From the NCBI RefSeq assembly GCF_000001735.4, contig NC_003070.9, forward strand, positions 30,179,971 through 30,243,970: a stretch of 64,000 bases of DNA, read 5' to 3'. The translations under genes were made by a program, and so were the position numbers. The stretch is from Arabidopsis thaliana (lineage: Eukaryota > Streptophyta > Magnoliopsida > Brassicales > Brassicaceae). Below are positions 10,988 to 22,821 of the stretch, piece by piece. Under the pieces are notes generated by a model, which was given only the letters and a program-made list of their open reading frames with translations, was not told the DNA's origin and did not search any database. Positions within the stretch are counted from its first letter, which is position 1. The number at the start of each line of letters is the position of its first letter.

Positions 10988-11983
10988 GACAAAATATTCC
11001 TCTAGAATGTATAAGAGTTGGTCATTTTTTTTTTTTGGGGTGAAAGTAAAGAGTTTGGTCATCTTATTTCGTTTGACGTCCTTATTTTGGACCGCCGTCG
11101 GAAATAAGCGGTCAACTCTGAGGAGGATGCAAATTCTTTTACGTTTAAAAAAGGGGAAAAATTGACATCAAAACAATTGAGTGTAGATGACTACTTTATT
11201 ATTGACCAATTACGGAAATTCATAAATTGAAATATATATTTTGTTTTGACATTGGCCACATTACACGAATATTTTTTTTAATGAAAGTTTATTTTTAATA
11301 AGTTTTTTAAATAATAATAATAATTATATATATATTTTTTGCATTTGTACCCGAACATTACAAGTTATGTAAAAGTCGATGAAGGCACTATTTTAAACTC
11401 CCTCAGATTTTGAAAAGCCTTGAAAACTAATATTTTAATTTTAAAAACGACACGTGATTTAATATAGATAAAGTAATAGCCAATTTAGCCACCAACTCAA
11501 AGAAAAAAGTTGTAGCCACCAACTACAAAACCTCACAACAACAAAAAAAAAAAAAGAAGAAGAAGAAGTAATACCAAAAGGTCATTACAGTCATTTGAAG
11601 GGTACCCTCGAGACTATTTCTGTGTTGGCTACCATGAAAAAGCTCACATGCCTCAACAGTCAACAACACCACCGTAAATTGATCTACCCCGATACCAATT
11701 TGATAAATGCGAAAGATTAGCCTTTCCTTGCATTAAGCACAAGTTAAAACAGTGAGCGTTACCACATTTCATTTACAAGTGCAAAAGAAAATTTCAAAAA
11801 AATCCTTTCCTTTTACCGGATATATACACATCACCACATTTGTTAATATTCAATTGGCGATACTATATTCTTTCATTGCACTAACCAACCAGTCTCCTTT
11901 ATCATCTCTCCATCTCATCATCCTCCTCCATTTCTCTCCCATTTTTTCTTCTGTGTATCTGCGGGAGAGAGTGAAATAGAGAG

Positions 11984-14310
11984 ATGGAAGCTGTGATTCA
12001 AACCAGAGGGCTTCTCTCTTTACCCACCAAACCCATCGGAGTGAGAAGCCAACTTCAGCCTTCCCATGGCTTAAAGCAGAGACTTTTCGCCGCGAAGCCA
12101 AGAAATCTACATGGGTTGTCTCTATCCTTTAACGGGCACAAGAAATTTCAAACCTTTGAGCCAACCCTGCATGGGATTTCGATTTCCCACAAAGAGAGAA
12201 GCACCGAGTTCATATGCAAGGCGGAGGCCGCGGCTGCTGGCGACGGAGCTGTCTTCGGCGAAGGCGATTCCGCAGCTGTTGTAGCCTCGCCGAAGATTTT
12301 CGGTGTGGAGGTTGCAACCTTGAAAAAGATTATCCCTTTAGGATTGATGTTCTTTTGTATTCTTTTCAATTACACAATTCTGAGGGATACAAAGGATGTC
12401 TTGGTGGTGACGGCGAAAGGAAGTTCTGCTGAGATTATACCTTTCTTGAAGACTTGGGTGAATCTTCCTATGGCCATTGGGTTTATGCTCCTCTACACTA
12501 AACTCTCCAATGTTCTCTCCAAGAAGGCTCTGTTTTACACTGTTATTGTCCCTTTCATCATCTACTTTGGGGCCTTTGGTTTCGTCATGTACCCTCTCAG
12601 CAACTATATTCACCCGGAAGCTCTCGCAGATAAGCTCCTTACAACCCTCGGCCCAAGATTCATGGGTCCTATTGCAATATTGCGGATTTGGAGTTTCTGT
12701 TTGTTTTATGTTATGGCTGAGCTTTGGGGTAGTGTGGTGGTCTCAGTTCTCTTCTGGGGCTTTGCTAATCAGGTGACTAAACTGGTCTATCATTTGAACT
12801 TGTGCTGGTCTATGGATTTTTGTGTATCTTCATTTGTTGTTTGACAGATTGGTGTGTTTATGATTTGATGATAATAGTCTTTGATTGCTACCGACTTTGA
12901 TGTGTAATGATGCACTGAATATGATTACAAGCGGTGATGTGTGTGTTTTAAAGCATTGCTTCTATCTCTTTGCAGATCACAACTGTGGATGAAGCCAAGA
13001 AATTCTATCCTTTGTTCGGACTTGGAGCCAATGTTGCACTGATTTTCTCAGGAAGAACCGTGAAATACTTCTCTAACTTGAGAAAGAATCTTGGTCCTGG
13101 AGTTGACGGCTGGGCAGTTTCGTTGAAAGCCATGATGAGCATTGTGGTGGGAATGGGACTCGCCATTTGTCTCCTCTATTGGTGGGTCAATAGATATGTT
13201 CCTCTTCCAACCCGTAGCAAGAACAAGAAGGTATGGTCTGCAGAAATTTGTGTTCTGTTTTTTTCACTTTATGACTCTTCTTCTTCTGATTTATTGTCTC
13301 TCTGCTACTCACTTTACAGGAGAAACCGAAGATGGGAACGATGGAAAGCTTGAAGTTCTTGGTATCATCACCATACATTAGAGATCTTGCTACTTTAGTG
13401 GTGGCATACGGTATTAGTATCAATCTTGTGGAAGTCACATGGAAATCAAAGCTTAAAGCTCAGGTAAATATATACAGCTCCTCATGCATCTGTCGATTTA
13501 TTCTCGATGTTTCCATTTTCTAAGTTCCTTCTTATGCTCTGCAGTTCCCTAGCCCGAATGAGTACTCAGCATTTATGGGAGACTTCTCAACCTGCACGGG
13601 TGTTGCAACATTCACAATGATGCTTCTCAGCCAATACGTATTCAATAAGTATGGTTGGGGAGTAGCTGCAAAGATCACCCCAACTGTTCTGCTATTGACT
13701 GGTGTTGCGTTCTTCTCTCTAATATTGTTTGGCGGCCCATTCGCACCACTTGTTGCCAAGCTTGGTATGACACCGCTACTTGCAGCTGTGTATGTCGGTG
13801 CCCTTCAGAATATCTTCAGCAAGAGTGCCAAGTACAGCTTGTTCGACCCTTGCAAAGAAATGGCCTATATCCCATTGGATGAGGACACCAAGGTTTGCTA
13901 ACTTTTCCTCTCTTTTAAGGAATCTATATGGCATGAAAGTTGTGGTCTTTAGCCATTGTGATGTGGTGCAGGTTAAAGGCAAAGCTGCGATTGACGTGGT
14001 CTGCAACCCATTAGGGAAATCAGGGGGAGCTTTAATACAGCAGTTCATGATCTTATCCTTTGGATCACTAGCGAATTCAACGCCGTATCTAGGAATGATC
14101 TTGTTGGTTATTGTCACTGCGTGGTTAGCTGCAGCTAAGTCGCTGGAGGGACAGTTCAACAGCTTGCGGTCTGAAGAAGAGCTTGAGAAGGAAATGGAGA
14201 GAGCTTCATCGGTGAAGATCCCTGTCGTGTCTCAGGACGAAAGCGGAAACGGTTCCCTTGGAGAATCTCCTAGCAGTTCACCGGAGAAATCTGCTCCCAC
14301 CAACTTATAA
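11984..14310 (+). CDS. NTT1: Plastid inner-envelope ATP/ADP carrier NTT1
   Basis: Five exons, 11984-12772, 12976-13230, 13320-13463, 13545-13892 and 13972-14310, give 624 residues, the known NTT1 length (AT1G80300). Residues 1 to about 80 are a Ser/basic-rich plastid transit peptide, followed by an Ala/Gly-rich linker. The core starts near residue 105 (LKKIIPLGLMFFCILFNYTI) and has about 11-12 hydrophobic helices. The block ILRDTKDVLVVTAKG is the family signature shared with nucleotide transporters of Chlamydia and Rickettsia. The protein imports cytosolic ATP into plastids in exchange for ADP and supports metabolism in heterotrophic plastids and at night. The C-terminus is hydrophilic and Ser/Glu-rich. 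The family is thought to have moved between bacteria and plants in the distant past. Confidence 0.97.
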
Positions 14311-14980
14311 AAAGTTTTTTTTTGATATTTGGTTTTGTTGGGGGGGAAAGAAAGAAGGATGATGAATCAAAAATAAGATTTTGAGAGCAGTCTCTCAAAC
14401 AATCGCCCTTTTGCACCACTCACTCTTTATAGTCTGTAGCTTTTTTTTCCTTACATTCTTTTCAGTTCAATGTGGTTTCACGTTCTAAGTTTCTTCCTTG
14501 TGTGTATCGTTGAAGTCAAAAAGATAATAGATTTAGTTCTTCTACTCTCAAACTCATCAGAGTAAGAATGAGTGAAGTTGGGTATCGTTGAGACAATTGC
14601 TTTATTTCTTCTGATTAACATCAATCGAATCGAGGAGTCTTTGAAAAGAGTTATAAACAATACAAACACTGAGTGCTGCTGAGTGAGTCTCTCTATTGCT
14701 ACCTGAAAAAAAGGAAAGCGTTTGCGCGAAAAAAAAAAACAGCAGGTAGTTGTACTGTTGTAACAATATTTTCACATGGTCCCGGGAAATTCAATAAATT
14801 ATTTATTTTAGATACAAGATGGTTGATATTTGCACGTCGTTAGGACATTGGACTCGTCCAGTGTCTGAAAAGCCGTCTTTTATCCAACTTCCCCGGGGAT
14901 TCCCAATCCTTTTTATCTTTCTTATCAAATAGAATTGTCAACCAACAGAGAGAAAGAGAGCTTTGACTTTAGATCCAATC
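14311..14980. other. Spacer between NTT1 and MOT2
   Basis: NTT1 3'UTR followed by the short MOT2 promoter and leader. No ORF or repeat of note apart from poly-A/T runs. Confidence 0.65.
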
Positions 14981-16375
14981 ATGGAGACAACTACAACTCC
15001 TCTGCTCCCCGGTGATCGCAGCAGATGCGGGTGGCTCCGTCGCCGTCTCCGCCTCAAAAACCCTCTTTCTTCTGAACTCTCCGGCGCTGTCGGTGATCTC
15101 GGCACCTTCATCCCCATCGTCCTTACACTAACTCTAGTCTCCAATCTTGATCTCTCCACCACTCTCATCTTCACTGGTTTCTACAACATCGCCACCGGTC
15201 TCCTCTTTGACATCCCTATGCCCGTCCAGCCCATGAAATCCATCGCCGCTGTCGCTGTCTCCGAATCCCCGCATCTAACTCCTTCTCAGATTGCCGCCGC
15301 TGGTGCATCCACTGCCGCCACGCTCCTCCTCCTTGGCGCCACCGGAGCTATGTCTTTCCTCTACAACATCATCCCTCTCCCAGTTGTACGCGGCGTCCAG
15401 CTTTCTCAAGGTCTTCAGTTCGCCTTCACCGCCATCAAATACGTCAGGTTTAATTACGATACTGCCACTCTCAAACCCTCTTCTTCTCCTCGTATTTGGC
15501 TTGGCCTCGACGGCCTTATCTTGGCTCTAGCTGCTCTGCTCTTCATCATTTTGTCCACCGGCTCTGGCAACGACAGAGAAGCTGAAGATGGAGATCTCGC
15601 CGAGACTTCCAGCAACGAAAGCCAGTCTCGCCGGAGGAGACTGCGTCTTCTGTCTTCGATTCCATCTGCGCTGATCGTGTTCGCACTCGGGTTAGTGCTC
15701 TGTTTCATACGTGATCCATCCATTTTCAAAGACCTTAAATTCGGTCCCTCGAAGTTCCACATTCTGAGAATCAGTTGGGATGATTGGAAAATCGGGTTTC
15801 TGAGGGCGGCGATTCCTCAGATTCCACTCTCTGTACTGAACTCAGTGATCGCAGTTTGTAAATTATCCAATGACTTGTTTGACAAGGAACTCTCTGCGAC
15901 TACAGTCTCCATCAGCGTTGGGGTGATGAACTTAATAGGGTGCTGGTTTGGCGCTATGCCCGTCTGTCACGGTGCTGGTGGGTTAGCTGGTCAGTATCGG
16001 TTTGGGGCAAGGAGTGGATTATCCGTTATTTTTCTCGGAATCGGGAAACTGATTGTGGGTCTGGTGTTTGGAAACTCCTTTGTAAGGATTCTGAGTCAGT
16101 TTCCGATTGGAATTTTAGGGGTTCTGTTGCTATTCGCGGGAATCGAACTGGCAATGGCTTCCAAAGACATGAACTCCAAAGAAGATTCCTTCATCATGCT
16201 GGTCTGCGCCGCTGTGTCGATGACTGGCTCGAGTGCCGCCTTAGGATTTGGTTGTGGAGTTGTTCTTTACTTGTTACTGAAGCTAAGAACGTTAGACTGT
16301 TCTTCAGTAACTCTGTTTTCCCGGTCAAGTGATGAGTCGCAGGTCGATTCCGAAGCCGCTCCTCGTGATGTCTAA
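14981..16375 (+). CDS. MOT2: Vacuolar molybdate transporter MOT2 (sulfate-transporter-like)
   Basis: Intronless, 464 residues, as for AT1G80310. It belongs to the short molybdate branch of the SulP superfamily, which lacks the STAS domain; none is present here. About ten hydrophobic segments are visible. The first signature is LSGAVGDLGTFIPIVL and the second is FGAMPVCHGAGGLAGQYRFG, both typical of MOT1-type transporters. A di-leucine signal near the N-terminus (TTPLLPG) fits tonoplast sorting. MOT2 exports molybdate from the vacuole for cofactor supply, especially in senescing leaves. The ATG at 14981 is used because the frame opens upstream only on a TTG. A fragment of this gene's own coding sequence recurs in its 3' flank at 16448-16494. 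Confidence 0.96.
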   Translation: METTTTPLLPGDRSRCGWLRRRLRLKNPLSSELSGAVGDLGTFIPIVLTLTLVSNLDLSTTLIFTGFYNIATGLLFDIPMPVQPMKSIAAVAVSESPHLTPSQIAAAGASTAATLLLLGATGAMSFLYNIIPLPVVRGVQLSQGLQFAFTAIKYVRFNYDTATLKPSSSPRIWLGLDGLILALAALLFIILSTGSGNDREAEDGDLAETSSNESQSRRRRLRLLSSIPSALIVFALGLVLCFIRDPSIFKDLKFGPSKFHILRISWDDWKIGFLRAAIPQIPLSVLNSVIAVCKLSNDLFDKELSATTVSISVGVMNLIGCWFGAMPVCHGAGGLAGQYRFGARSGLSVIFLGIGKLIVGLVFGNSFVRILSQFPIGILGVLLLFAGIELAMASKDMNSKEDSFIMLVCAAVSMTGSSAALGFGCGVVLYLLLKLRTLDCSSVTLFSRSSDESQVDSEAAPRDV

Positions 16376-16447
16376 GATGGACTTGCCAAAATGACTTGAT
16401 GGAGAAGTACTTATGACGAAATGGCGGGCAGCTGCGAGTGCATCTTA

Positions 16448-16494
16448 TGTCTTCGATTCCATCTGCGCTCATAGGGGTTGGTGCCCTGTTTCAT
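16448..16494. repeat. Partial copy of MOT2 coding sequence in the MOT2 3' flank
   Basis: Positions 16448-16469 repeat 15651-15672 of the MOT2 coding region exactly (22 bp). Positions 16475-16494 match 15689-15708 with two mismatches. The piece between the two blocks is 11 bp shorter than in the gene. Both copies lie on the same strand, so this looks like a decayed local duplication. Confidence 0.8.
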
Positions 16495-16743
16495 TGAGTG
16501 TATTGAGATGTGAAACCATTAATCAATGTTTTCATTGCTCAACTTTGTGCTTAAGATTATAATAATCAGGTATGATTAAGGACTAATATTGACAAACCTT
16601 TTAACTAAAGAAAATCATAAGGCTGACGCATAAAAGAGCCAAAACTGGATCTCTCCCAAGTATTGTCCTTTCTATAAAGAATCGAATCCCGAATCCACTG
16701 TGAATGTACAATTGACTTTGACAACTACTGGTTTACATGTTTC

Positions 16744-16750
16744 TATAAAT
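16744..16750 (+). promoter_or_regulatory. TATA box of the 2OG oxygenase gene
   Basis: TATAAAT lies 68 bp before the start codon at 16812, which would leave a leader of roughly 30-40 nt. Confidence 0.6.
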
Positions 16751-16811
16751 GCAATGCTAGAGTGATCTCTATATACATCATCATCACCTGACCTTTTGGC
16801 TATCCAGTCCA

Positions 16812-17926
16812 ATGGACTCACATGAAGAGCAATGCTTACCTATCCTCGACTTCTCCAGCGATAAACTAGTGCGAGGCACGAGTCACTGGATCACGACCAG
16901 GGACGATGTCAGAAGAGCCATGGAGGGGCAGGGTTGGTTTGTGGCAGAGTTCAGTGGCGTCTCATCTGACCTCAGGGACAACTTGCTGGCCGGCATGAAG
17001 GAGATGTATTATCTCCCAGACCAAATCAAAATCAAGAACGAGAACCACAAGGCGTCCCATGGCTACATGTCTATGGTAGTTGACGATTACCGGATCCATG
17101 AGAGCTTGGGGATCGATTATGCAACCGAGCTTCAAGCTTGCAAAGACTTCTCTAAACTACTCTGGCCACAGGGAAACGATCCCTTCTGGTAAAAACACAC
17201 ACATAAAGACTTTCTTTCATTTCATCTATGTCGTTCTTGTCACATCTCAGATGATTTGCAGTCAAACCACACATATGTATGCAATGACAATGGCGGAGCT
17301 AGACCAGACGGTGATGAGGATGTTGTATGAAAGCTATGGAATGGATGAGAAGAAGCATTCTGTGAGTCACTCCGAGTCAACTCGATACCTGTTGAGGATG
17401 CTGAGTTACAGGAGACAGCAAAACGGTGAAGCAAACACTGGTTTCGTGTCACACACTGATAAGAGCTTCATGAGTATCCTCCACCAGAACCACGTCGGAG
17501 GTCTCCAGTTGAAAACCATGACCGGCCAATGGGTCGGGTTTAACCCGTCCCCAACAAGATTCGTCGTTCTCTCCGGCATGGGTCTCACGGTGAGCTCTAA
17601 ACCAAATCCGATTAGTCGAAACACCTAGACATAGCAATAAATGTGAAATCTTTTTGTTGGTGATGAAGGCGTGGAGTAACGATAGGATAAAGGCATGTTA
17701 CCACAAGGTAGTGATGAGTGCAGATGAGATTCGATACTCTTTAGGGTTTTTCTCCTTCCACAAAGGAACGATCCGTACGCCGGAGGAGCTCGTCGATGAC
17801 CAACATCCCCTCCGCTACAATCCTTTCGAGCACGACGGCCTCTTACGCTTCTACGAGTCGTACATCAATTCTCTCAAGAAATCCAGCGAAGATCTTCTCC
17901 AGATCTACTGCGGCGTCACACCCTAA
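16812..17926 (+). CDS. 2-oxoglutarate/Fe(II)-dependent oxygenase, AOP-like
   Basis: Three exons, 16812-17188, 17262-17589 and 17669-17926, give 320 residues (AT1G80320). The C-terminal 2OG-Fe(II) domain is complete: iron ligands His190 and Asp192 (SHTDKSFMSI) and His247 (ACYHKVV), and the 2-oxoglutarate-binding Arg257-x-Ser259 (EIRYS). The N-terminal DIOX_N part starts at LPILDFS. The protein is shorter and more divergent than GA20- or GA3-oxidases and resembles the AOP branch of plant oxygenases. The substrate is not known and cannot be inferred from the sequence. It converges on GA3OX4 with only 164 bp between stop codons, so the mature transcripts probably overlap. Confidence 0.93.
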
Positions 17927-18090
17927 TCGCCGCCGTAATTAGATAAATCGACGGCGAGATTGTGTATGTTAAATTTGGTCATCATCATGTGTTTAATCTA
18001 TAATACAACTCTTTTTCAGTTTTTGTAATAATAATACAAGATTCGCATTTAATTTAGGTTTTTCATTAAGAGAGTATTTGAGAAGGAGAT

Positions 18091-19567
18091 TTAATTGGTG
18101 GGATTAACGACCCTAATTGCGTCCATGGCCTTGTCGAAAACCTCATACTTTATTTGGAGATACTCTTTCCATGTAATTGACCGGTAAAGAGACGGTTCAG
18201 CCGGACCGGTTAACTTAGAGATAGGTGCGATTTGCACATCACCAGCTGGACCACCCCATAAGTACGCAATCGAAATTCTTGACCGAGTATGGTTAACTTT
18301 GGCTCGATGAACCACGCTTGGGATTTTCCCGTTCGATAAGATGTGAAAGAGATCACCAATGTTGACCACGAGGACACCAGGAGCCGGCTCAACCGTGACC
18401 CAACCGGACTCTTCCCTGAACACTTGTAGCCCTCCCGTGTTGCTCTGGTGCAGAATGGTTAGGATAGTGGAGTCTGTATGAGCGGCTAGACCCATGGCTC
18501 GTTCTGGTTCAGGACAAACCGGGTAGTGGTTTAGTCGTATGGCGCCTCTGCCCACTTTTGATCCAGATTTCTCTAGCTTGTGAGCCCATTCAATGTCTTC
18601 CACGGTGACACCAAGTGAGCCTAATATGCAATACAGAAGTCTGCTTGCTAATTTTTCCATTTCGTCCACGTATTCTTGGATTATACCGCTGCACAATACC
18701 AAAAATGAAAAGCAAATACAATTTACAGTAATTAAGGTTTTTGGTAATCTAATGTTAAGACCTCGACATTAGCCAAATTATCACATTTCATAGAGACTTT
18801 GGTACTTTAATTTGCTGTAATATGCAATAAGAAGTACTACTTCATAAAATATAAGGATGTTGCTCAAACTATTTAATTAGAAACTTTGAAGGCTACACTC
18901 TATGTGTTATCAGTTATCACTAATCATAAACATCAATTACTCGGAACATATAAACACTTTTTTATGAACAGAAAAAAACATTTAAACACTTTTAATAATA
19001 ACTAAGTCTTAGTGCAAAAAAAAAGTGTGCAATTTCCTTTGCCACACTTTTGCGAAATAAGCAAAAAATATATATATGTGTGTGTAATAGACGTTACCAG
19101 TACTTGGTGTGATCATGAGGCCAAAGAGTATTGAAATGGTTGCGGTAGGAGTCATCGGCAATAGTAAACCCTTCAGACCACATTTTCTTCTCGAAAAAGG
19201 GGGAGATTCGAGGTTCTCCGTAGCCACTAACTCCTTTATCGGAGGAAGCCGCTTCAAGCTTCCTCTCTGACGGCATGTCGAATAGGGTTTTGGACAGAGA
19301 CTCGATATCATCGAGAAGCTTCTGAGAAATCCCGTGGTTGGCTATCTGAAACGCTCCCCATGTTTTGGAGGCATCTCCAATGAGGGTGGTAACGTCAGGA
19401 TTAGAGAGGTCGATCACAGGAATGGACTCTTCCACTGCGTCGAATGAGACGGCGGAGGAGGGACGCAGAAGGGAGTCGGCGGCTGTGAGTTTCCAGGTGA
19501 ACGACTCGGGGAGTGTTTGGAGACTGCCTAAGTTACCAATACATATCTCTTCTGCTAGTGAAGGCAT
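18091..19567 (-). CDS. GA3OX4: Gibberellin 3-beta-dioxygenase 4
   Basis: Two exons on the minus strand, 19567-19098 and 18688-18091, give 355 residues (AT1G80330). The intron splits the TGC codon after THTKY, exactly as in the neighbouring GA3OX2. Active-site residues are intact: His227, Asp229, His284 and the Arg294-x-Ser296 pair that binds 2-oxoglutarate. NHYPVCPEPERAMGLAAHTD is the GA-oxidase signature. The enzyme hydroxylates GA9 and GA20 at C-3 to give bioactive GA4 and GA1 in the cytosol. GA3OX4 is the reproductive and silique-expressed member of the four-gene Arabidopsis family. It lies head-to-tail with GA3OX2, a tandem duplicate. Confidence 0.96.
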
Positions 19568-20724
19568 GACTTGTGAACTAATGAGAGAATGGGATGCTCA
19601 TCACATAAACAATTACTTTGGATATATATGCATAGATACTACACACATATGTTATGAATGTATGTAGATCACAGCAAATTTATTACATGCATATATGATG
19701 ATAAAGATAAAATCAGTTTATTTCTGTCCTTTTTTGTTGAGCGATCAACCCCCAAGAGATTTATTAGCAAATGTAGTGATTAGTGAGATATACATCATTA
19801 GTTTTTCTTTGTATATATTATATCAAGTTTAAGTATATTTGGTAAAACTTTCAATTTTTCATTGAACCTAAAGCTAGCAATTAGATTGGATCCACGTACT
19901 ATCATTAGCAAATAATACGTGGTTTGATTGGCATATCTTTATGTAATGTAGTTGACGAAAATTTTTTTTTTTTATGTAATGCCAATTTCTTATTAAACCT
20001 AAGCAATTTGTTTGGACCCACGTAATATTACAATTAAACAAGTGTGTTCATGCATGCTATCAGTTACGATAGGTTTTGTCATCATTAATTAGTTGTAACA
20101 GAGAACTTTTAAGGACCTTTAGGGCATCTCCATCCATGAAAAACCCACAAAGTTTCTCAAACAAAAAAATTATTAATATTATATTATAATTTAATTATTT
20201 GATTAAAAAAGTATTTTTGTTAAAAAATTGAACCAATAATAAGATGAGACTTGTCATGATGGGTTGTAGAGAATATCTCAGAGTTTCTCAAGTGAGAAAC
20301 TTTCGACACTCTCTCTCTTTTATTTTCATTATTTTTATTTTTTTAATTGTGAGAAACTCTTATGAGATACCCCATATGGTCTTAGATATTGATTCCTCTA
20401 GAGTATGTGCTTTTCTTTATTATTATTTTTATTTTATTTTTAAATATATAAATACTGTACTTTGTAAAAGCTCTGTAAATTTAGTTGTAATATTGCTTAT
20501 ATATAGTTCATGTAAAACATTAGCAAGTTTTCATAGTTTTGTAAATTTGTGGAAAACAAAAACTATACGACCCTTTTTATGTAACATGACAAAATCAATA
20601 TTAAGCTACTAATTGTGAATTTGAAGAACCACTCATCTAAAATCAAAACAGTAATAGATATCATCATATTACTAAGAAAATAAATAGTAAAATCTGAAAA
20701 TCAAGAAATTCAGTCGGAAGACAG
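19568..20724. other. Spacer between GA3OX4 and GA3OX2
   Basis: GA3OX4 promoter and GA3OX2 3' flank, strongly AT-rich. A TATATAT element at 19622-19629 could serve as the GA3OX4 TATA box. No gene is supported. Confidence 0.65.
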
Positions 20725-22193
20725 TTAATTTCTAATAATGGAAAGAGATTGATTAAAATGAGTAGCTTTGGTAGCAAGGTATTGTTTCCAAGTGAGAGAT
20801 GGGTAGAGAGGAGATTGGAGAGGATCAACCAGTTTGGGAAGTGGAGAGATCATTATATCGGATGGTGGACCCCACAGGTAAGCCATTGAGAACCGAGATC
20901 GGACGTGGTTAACCCTGGCTCGGTGAAGCACGCTCGGGAAGATTCCGTTGGTTAAAATGTGGAGCAAGTCACCGACGTTGACCACCAGCGAGCCAGGGAC
21001 AGGTGGCGCGGTAACCCAGCCCACGTCATCCCGGAAAACTTGGAGACCGGCGGTGTTGTTCTGGTACAGAATTGTCATGAGGGTCGAGTCTGTATGGGCT
21101 GCGAGGCCCATGGCTCTGTCTGGTTCTGGACATTTTGGATAATGGTTTAGTTGGATAACTGCTTGGGTTCCTTGAAAGTCTGAATTAGGCCCGGCCCATT
21201 GTATGTCCTTTTCTTCAACTCCCAGTGAACCTAATGCGAACCACATCAACTTGGCTGCCAACTTTTGCATATGTTCTTCATACTCTTCAATAATTTCACT
21301 GTTGAATCGATAATATGAAATTAGTATCTTAACCTTCAAATCTATAGAAATCGTCATGTAGCCAAAGGAAAATCTTATACTGTATTTCACATTCTCCTGA
21401 TAATATTTATTTTCATTTAATTTTTGCACATAATATTATATAAATATATTATATAATATTTATATAAATATATATATATATATATATTATATCATGTAAT
21501 CTTTTTGGTGGGTCCATGAGTTTTCATTGTGCTTTTTACTAACTACGACATGGCAAAAAATGGTTTCTACTTTACCCTTTTCGTATTATTCCCGAATCTA
21601 TATCAATTGAATAGTCAACTGTACTAACGTCCACAGTTTTTTTTTTTTTTTTTCATACAAAGATAAGTTACGTTACGTTAATATGGTCTTAACGTTGATA
21701 AAATGAACCATTGAAAAAGATACCAGTATTTGAGGTGGTGGCTGGGCCAGAGTTTACGGAAATCGTGGAGGGGAGAGCCAATAACGGTGAAACCTTCGGA
21801 CCACATCTTCTTATTAAAGAACGAAGCAATACGAGCTACGCCGTAGCCGGAGACGCCATTCTCTGACCGAGCCGCCTTGAGCTTCCGCTGTACGGGAAGC
21901 CGGAAAAGACTTCCGGTGAGGAACTCAATGTCGTCGAGAAGTCGCGAGGGGACGCCGTGGTTGGTGATCTGGAACGCTCCCCACGTGGTACAAGCATGGC
22001 CCACAAGAGTGGCCACGTGGATATCGGAGAGGTCGATGAGCGGCAGGGTTTCGTCGGAGGCGGAGGCGGAGAAGAGGAGATCATCTTTAGGAGTCCACGT
22101 GTAAGAATCCGGGAGAGATTTGAAGTCAGGTGGGTTTGAGAGTGGGATGTGAATGGGATGCGATCTAAACACATCGCTCAACGTTGAACTCAT
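20725..22193 (-). CDS. GA3OX2: Gibberellin 3-beta-dioxygenase 2
   Basis: Two exons, 22193-21724 and 21298-20725, give 347 residues (AT1G80340, formerly GA4H). Exon 1 is 470 nt, the same as in GA3OX4, and the intron phase and position are identical. Iron ligands His225, Asp227 and His282 and the 2-oxoglutarate-binding Arg292/Ser294 are present. It catalyses the final activation step of gibberellin synthesis. It is known mainly from germinating seeds and seedlings, where red light through phytochrome and cold influence its expression. Compared with GA3OX4 it lacks a few residues after TWTP and within the WAGP loop. Confidence 0.97.
21431..21494. repeat. AT-only palindromic tract in GA3OX2 intron
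   Basis: About 60 bp of nearly pure A/T, with a perfect TA run at 21469-21487. It lies inside the single intron of GA3OX2 and is probably polymorphic in length. Confidence 0.8.
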
Positions 22194-22270
22194 GCTAAAA
22201 GGCTTATGTGTTTATATTTTGGCTTTATGTTTTTGGTATGATATGATACTTTTGGTGGAGAAGAGGAGTG

Positions 22271-22278
22271 TATTTATA
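22271..22278 (-). promoter_or_regulatory. TATA box of GA3OX2
   Basis: TATAAATA on the minus strand, about 78 bp upstream of the GA3OX2 ATG. This is a good spacing for a leader of some 45 nt. Confidence 0.65.
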
Positions 22279-22821
22279 GATCGGTGAAATACTCGAGACT
22301 GAATAGTGAAGACTGAAGAGTGAAGAGAAGAGTATATGTGGAGTAAGTTTTTTTTTTGTCGATTCTTATTGGTTATCAAAACCATTTTCTGTTGTCACAT
22401 TTCTTTTCGCTTTTCTTTTTTTTTTTGTAAGACAGGTTATGTGACTATTATAAATTTATCATTTTTGTGTTTTGTTTCTTGGAAATAGACAGCTTAAAAC
22501 AAATAATTCATTGTAATTTTATAAAGAAAGAAAATACATATTGTTTCCTGTTGAGAAATAAGAACATTTATTTAATTAATTTAAAATATTAATAAATATT
22601 TCGTAAACACAATGCCAAAAACAGCAACTAGTTTTTTGATTTGCAAGGCGTATACAAACATACAAGAATTACATACTTAAACAAGATAAAGATTATATAT
22701 GTTTCATCATAAATTTCGTTTTATGATAATCATTTTGTTTAAAAACTAATATCGTTAAACATGATATCTGATTTAACATGTGGTTGAGTTAATCAGAACA
22801 AAATTAAAAACTAAAATAGCC

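Larger units (their letters stand above)
9605..11983. other. Intergenic, glycosyltransferase to NTT1
   Basis: Mostly AT-rich, with no supported long gene. Contains a consensus TATA box at 9999-10006 followed by a short basic ORF (10037-10153), a three-copy 14-17-bp repeat (10941-10987), and the NTT1 promoter and leader from about 11700. Confidence 0.65.
16376..16811. other. Spacer between MOT2 and the 2OG oxygenase
   Basis: MOT2 3'UTR, the MOT2-derived repeat copy (16448-16494), and the oxygenase promoter with a TATA box at 16744. Confidence 0.7.

Noticed and set aside
14963..14980. N-terminal extension of MOT2 from a TTG
   Set aside because: No ATG in frame upstream of 14981, and the ATG gives the known 464-residue length.
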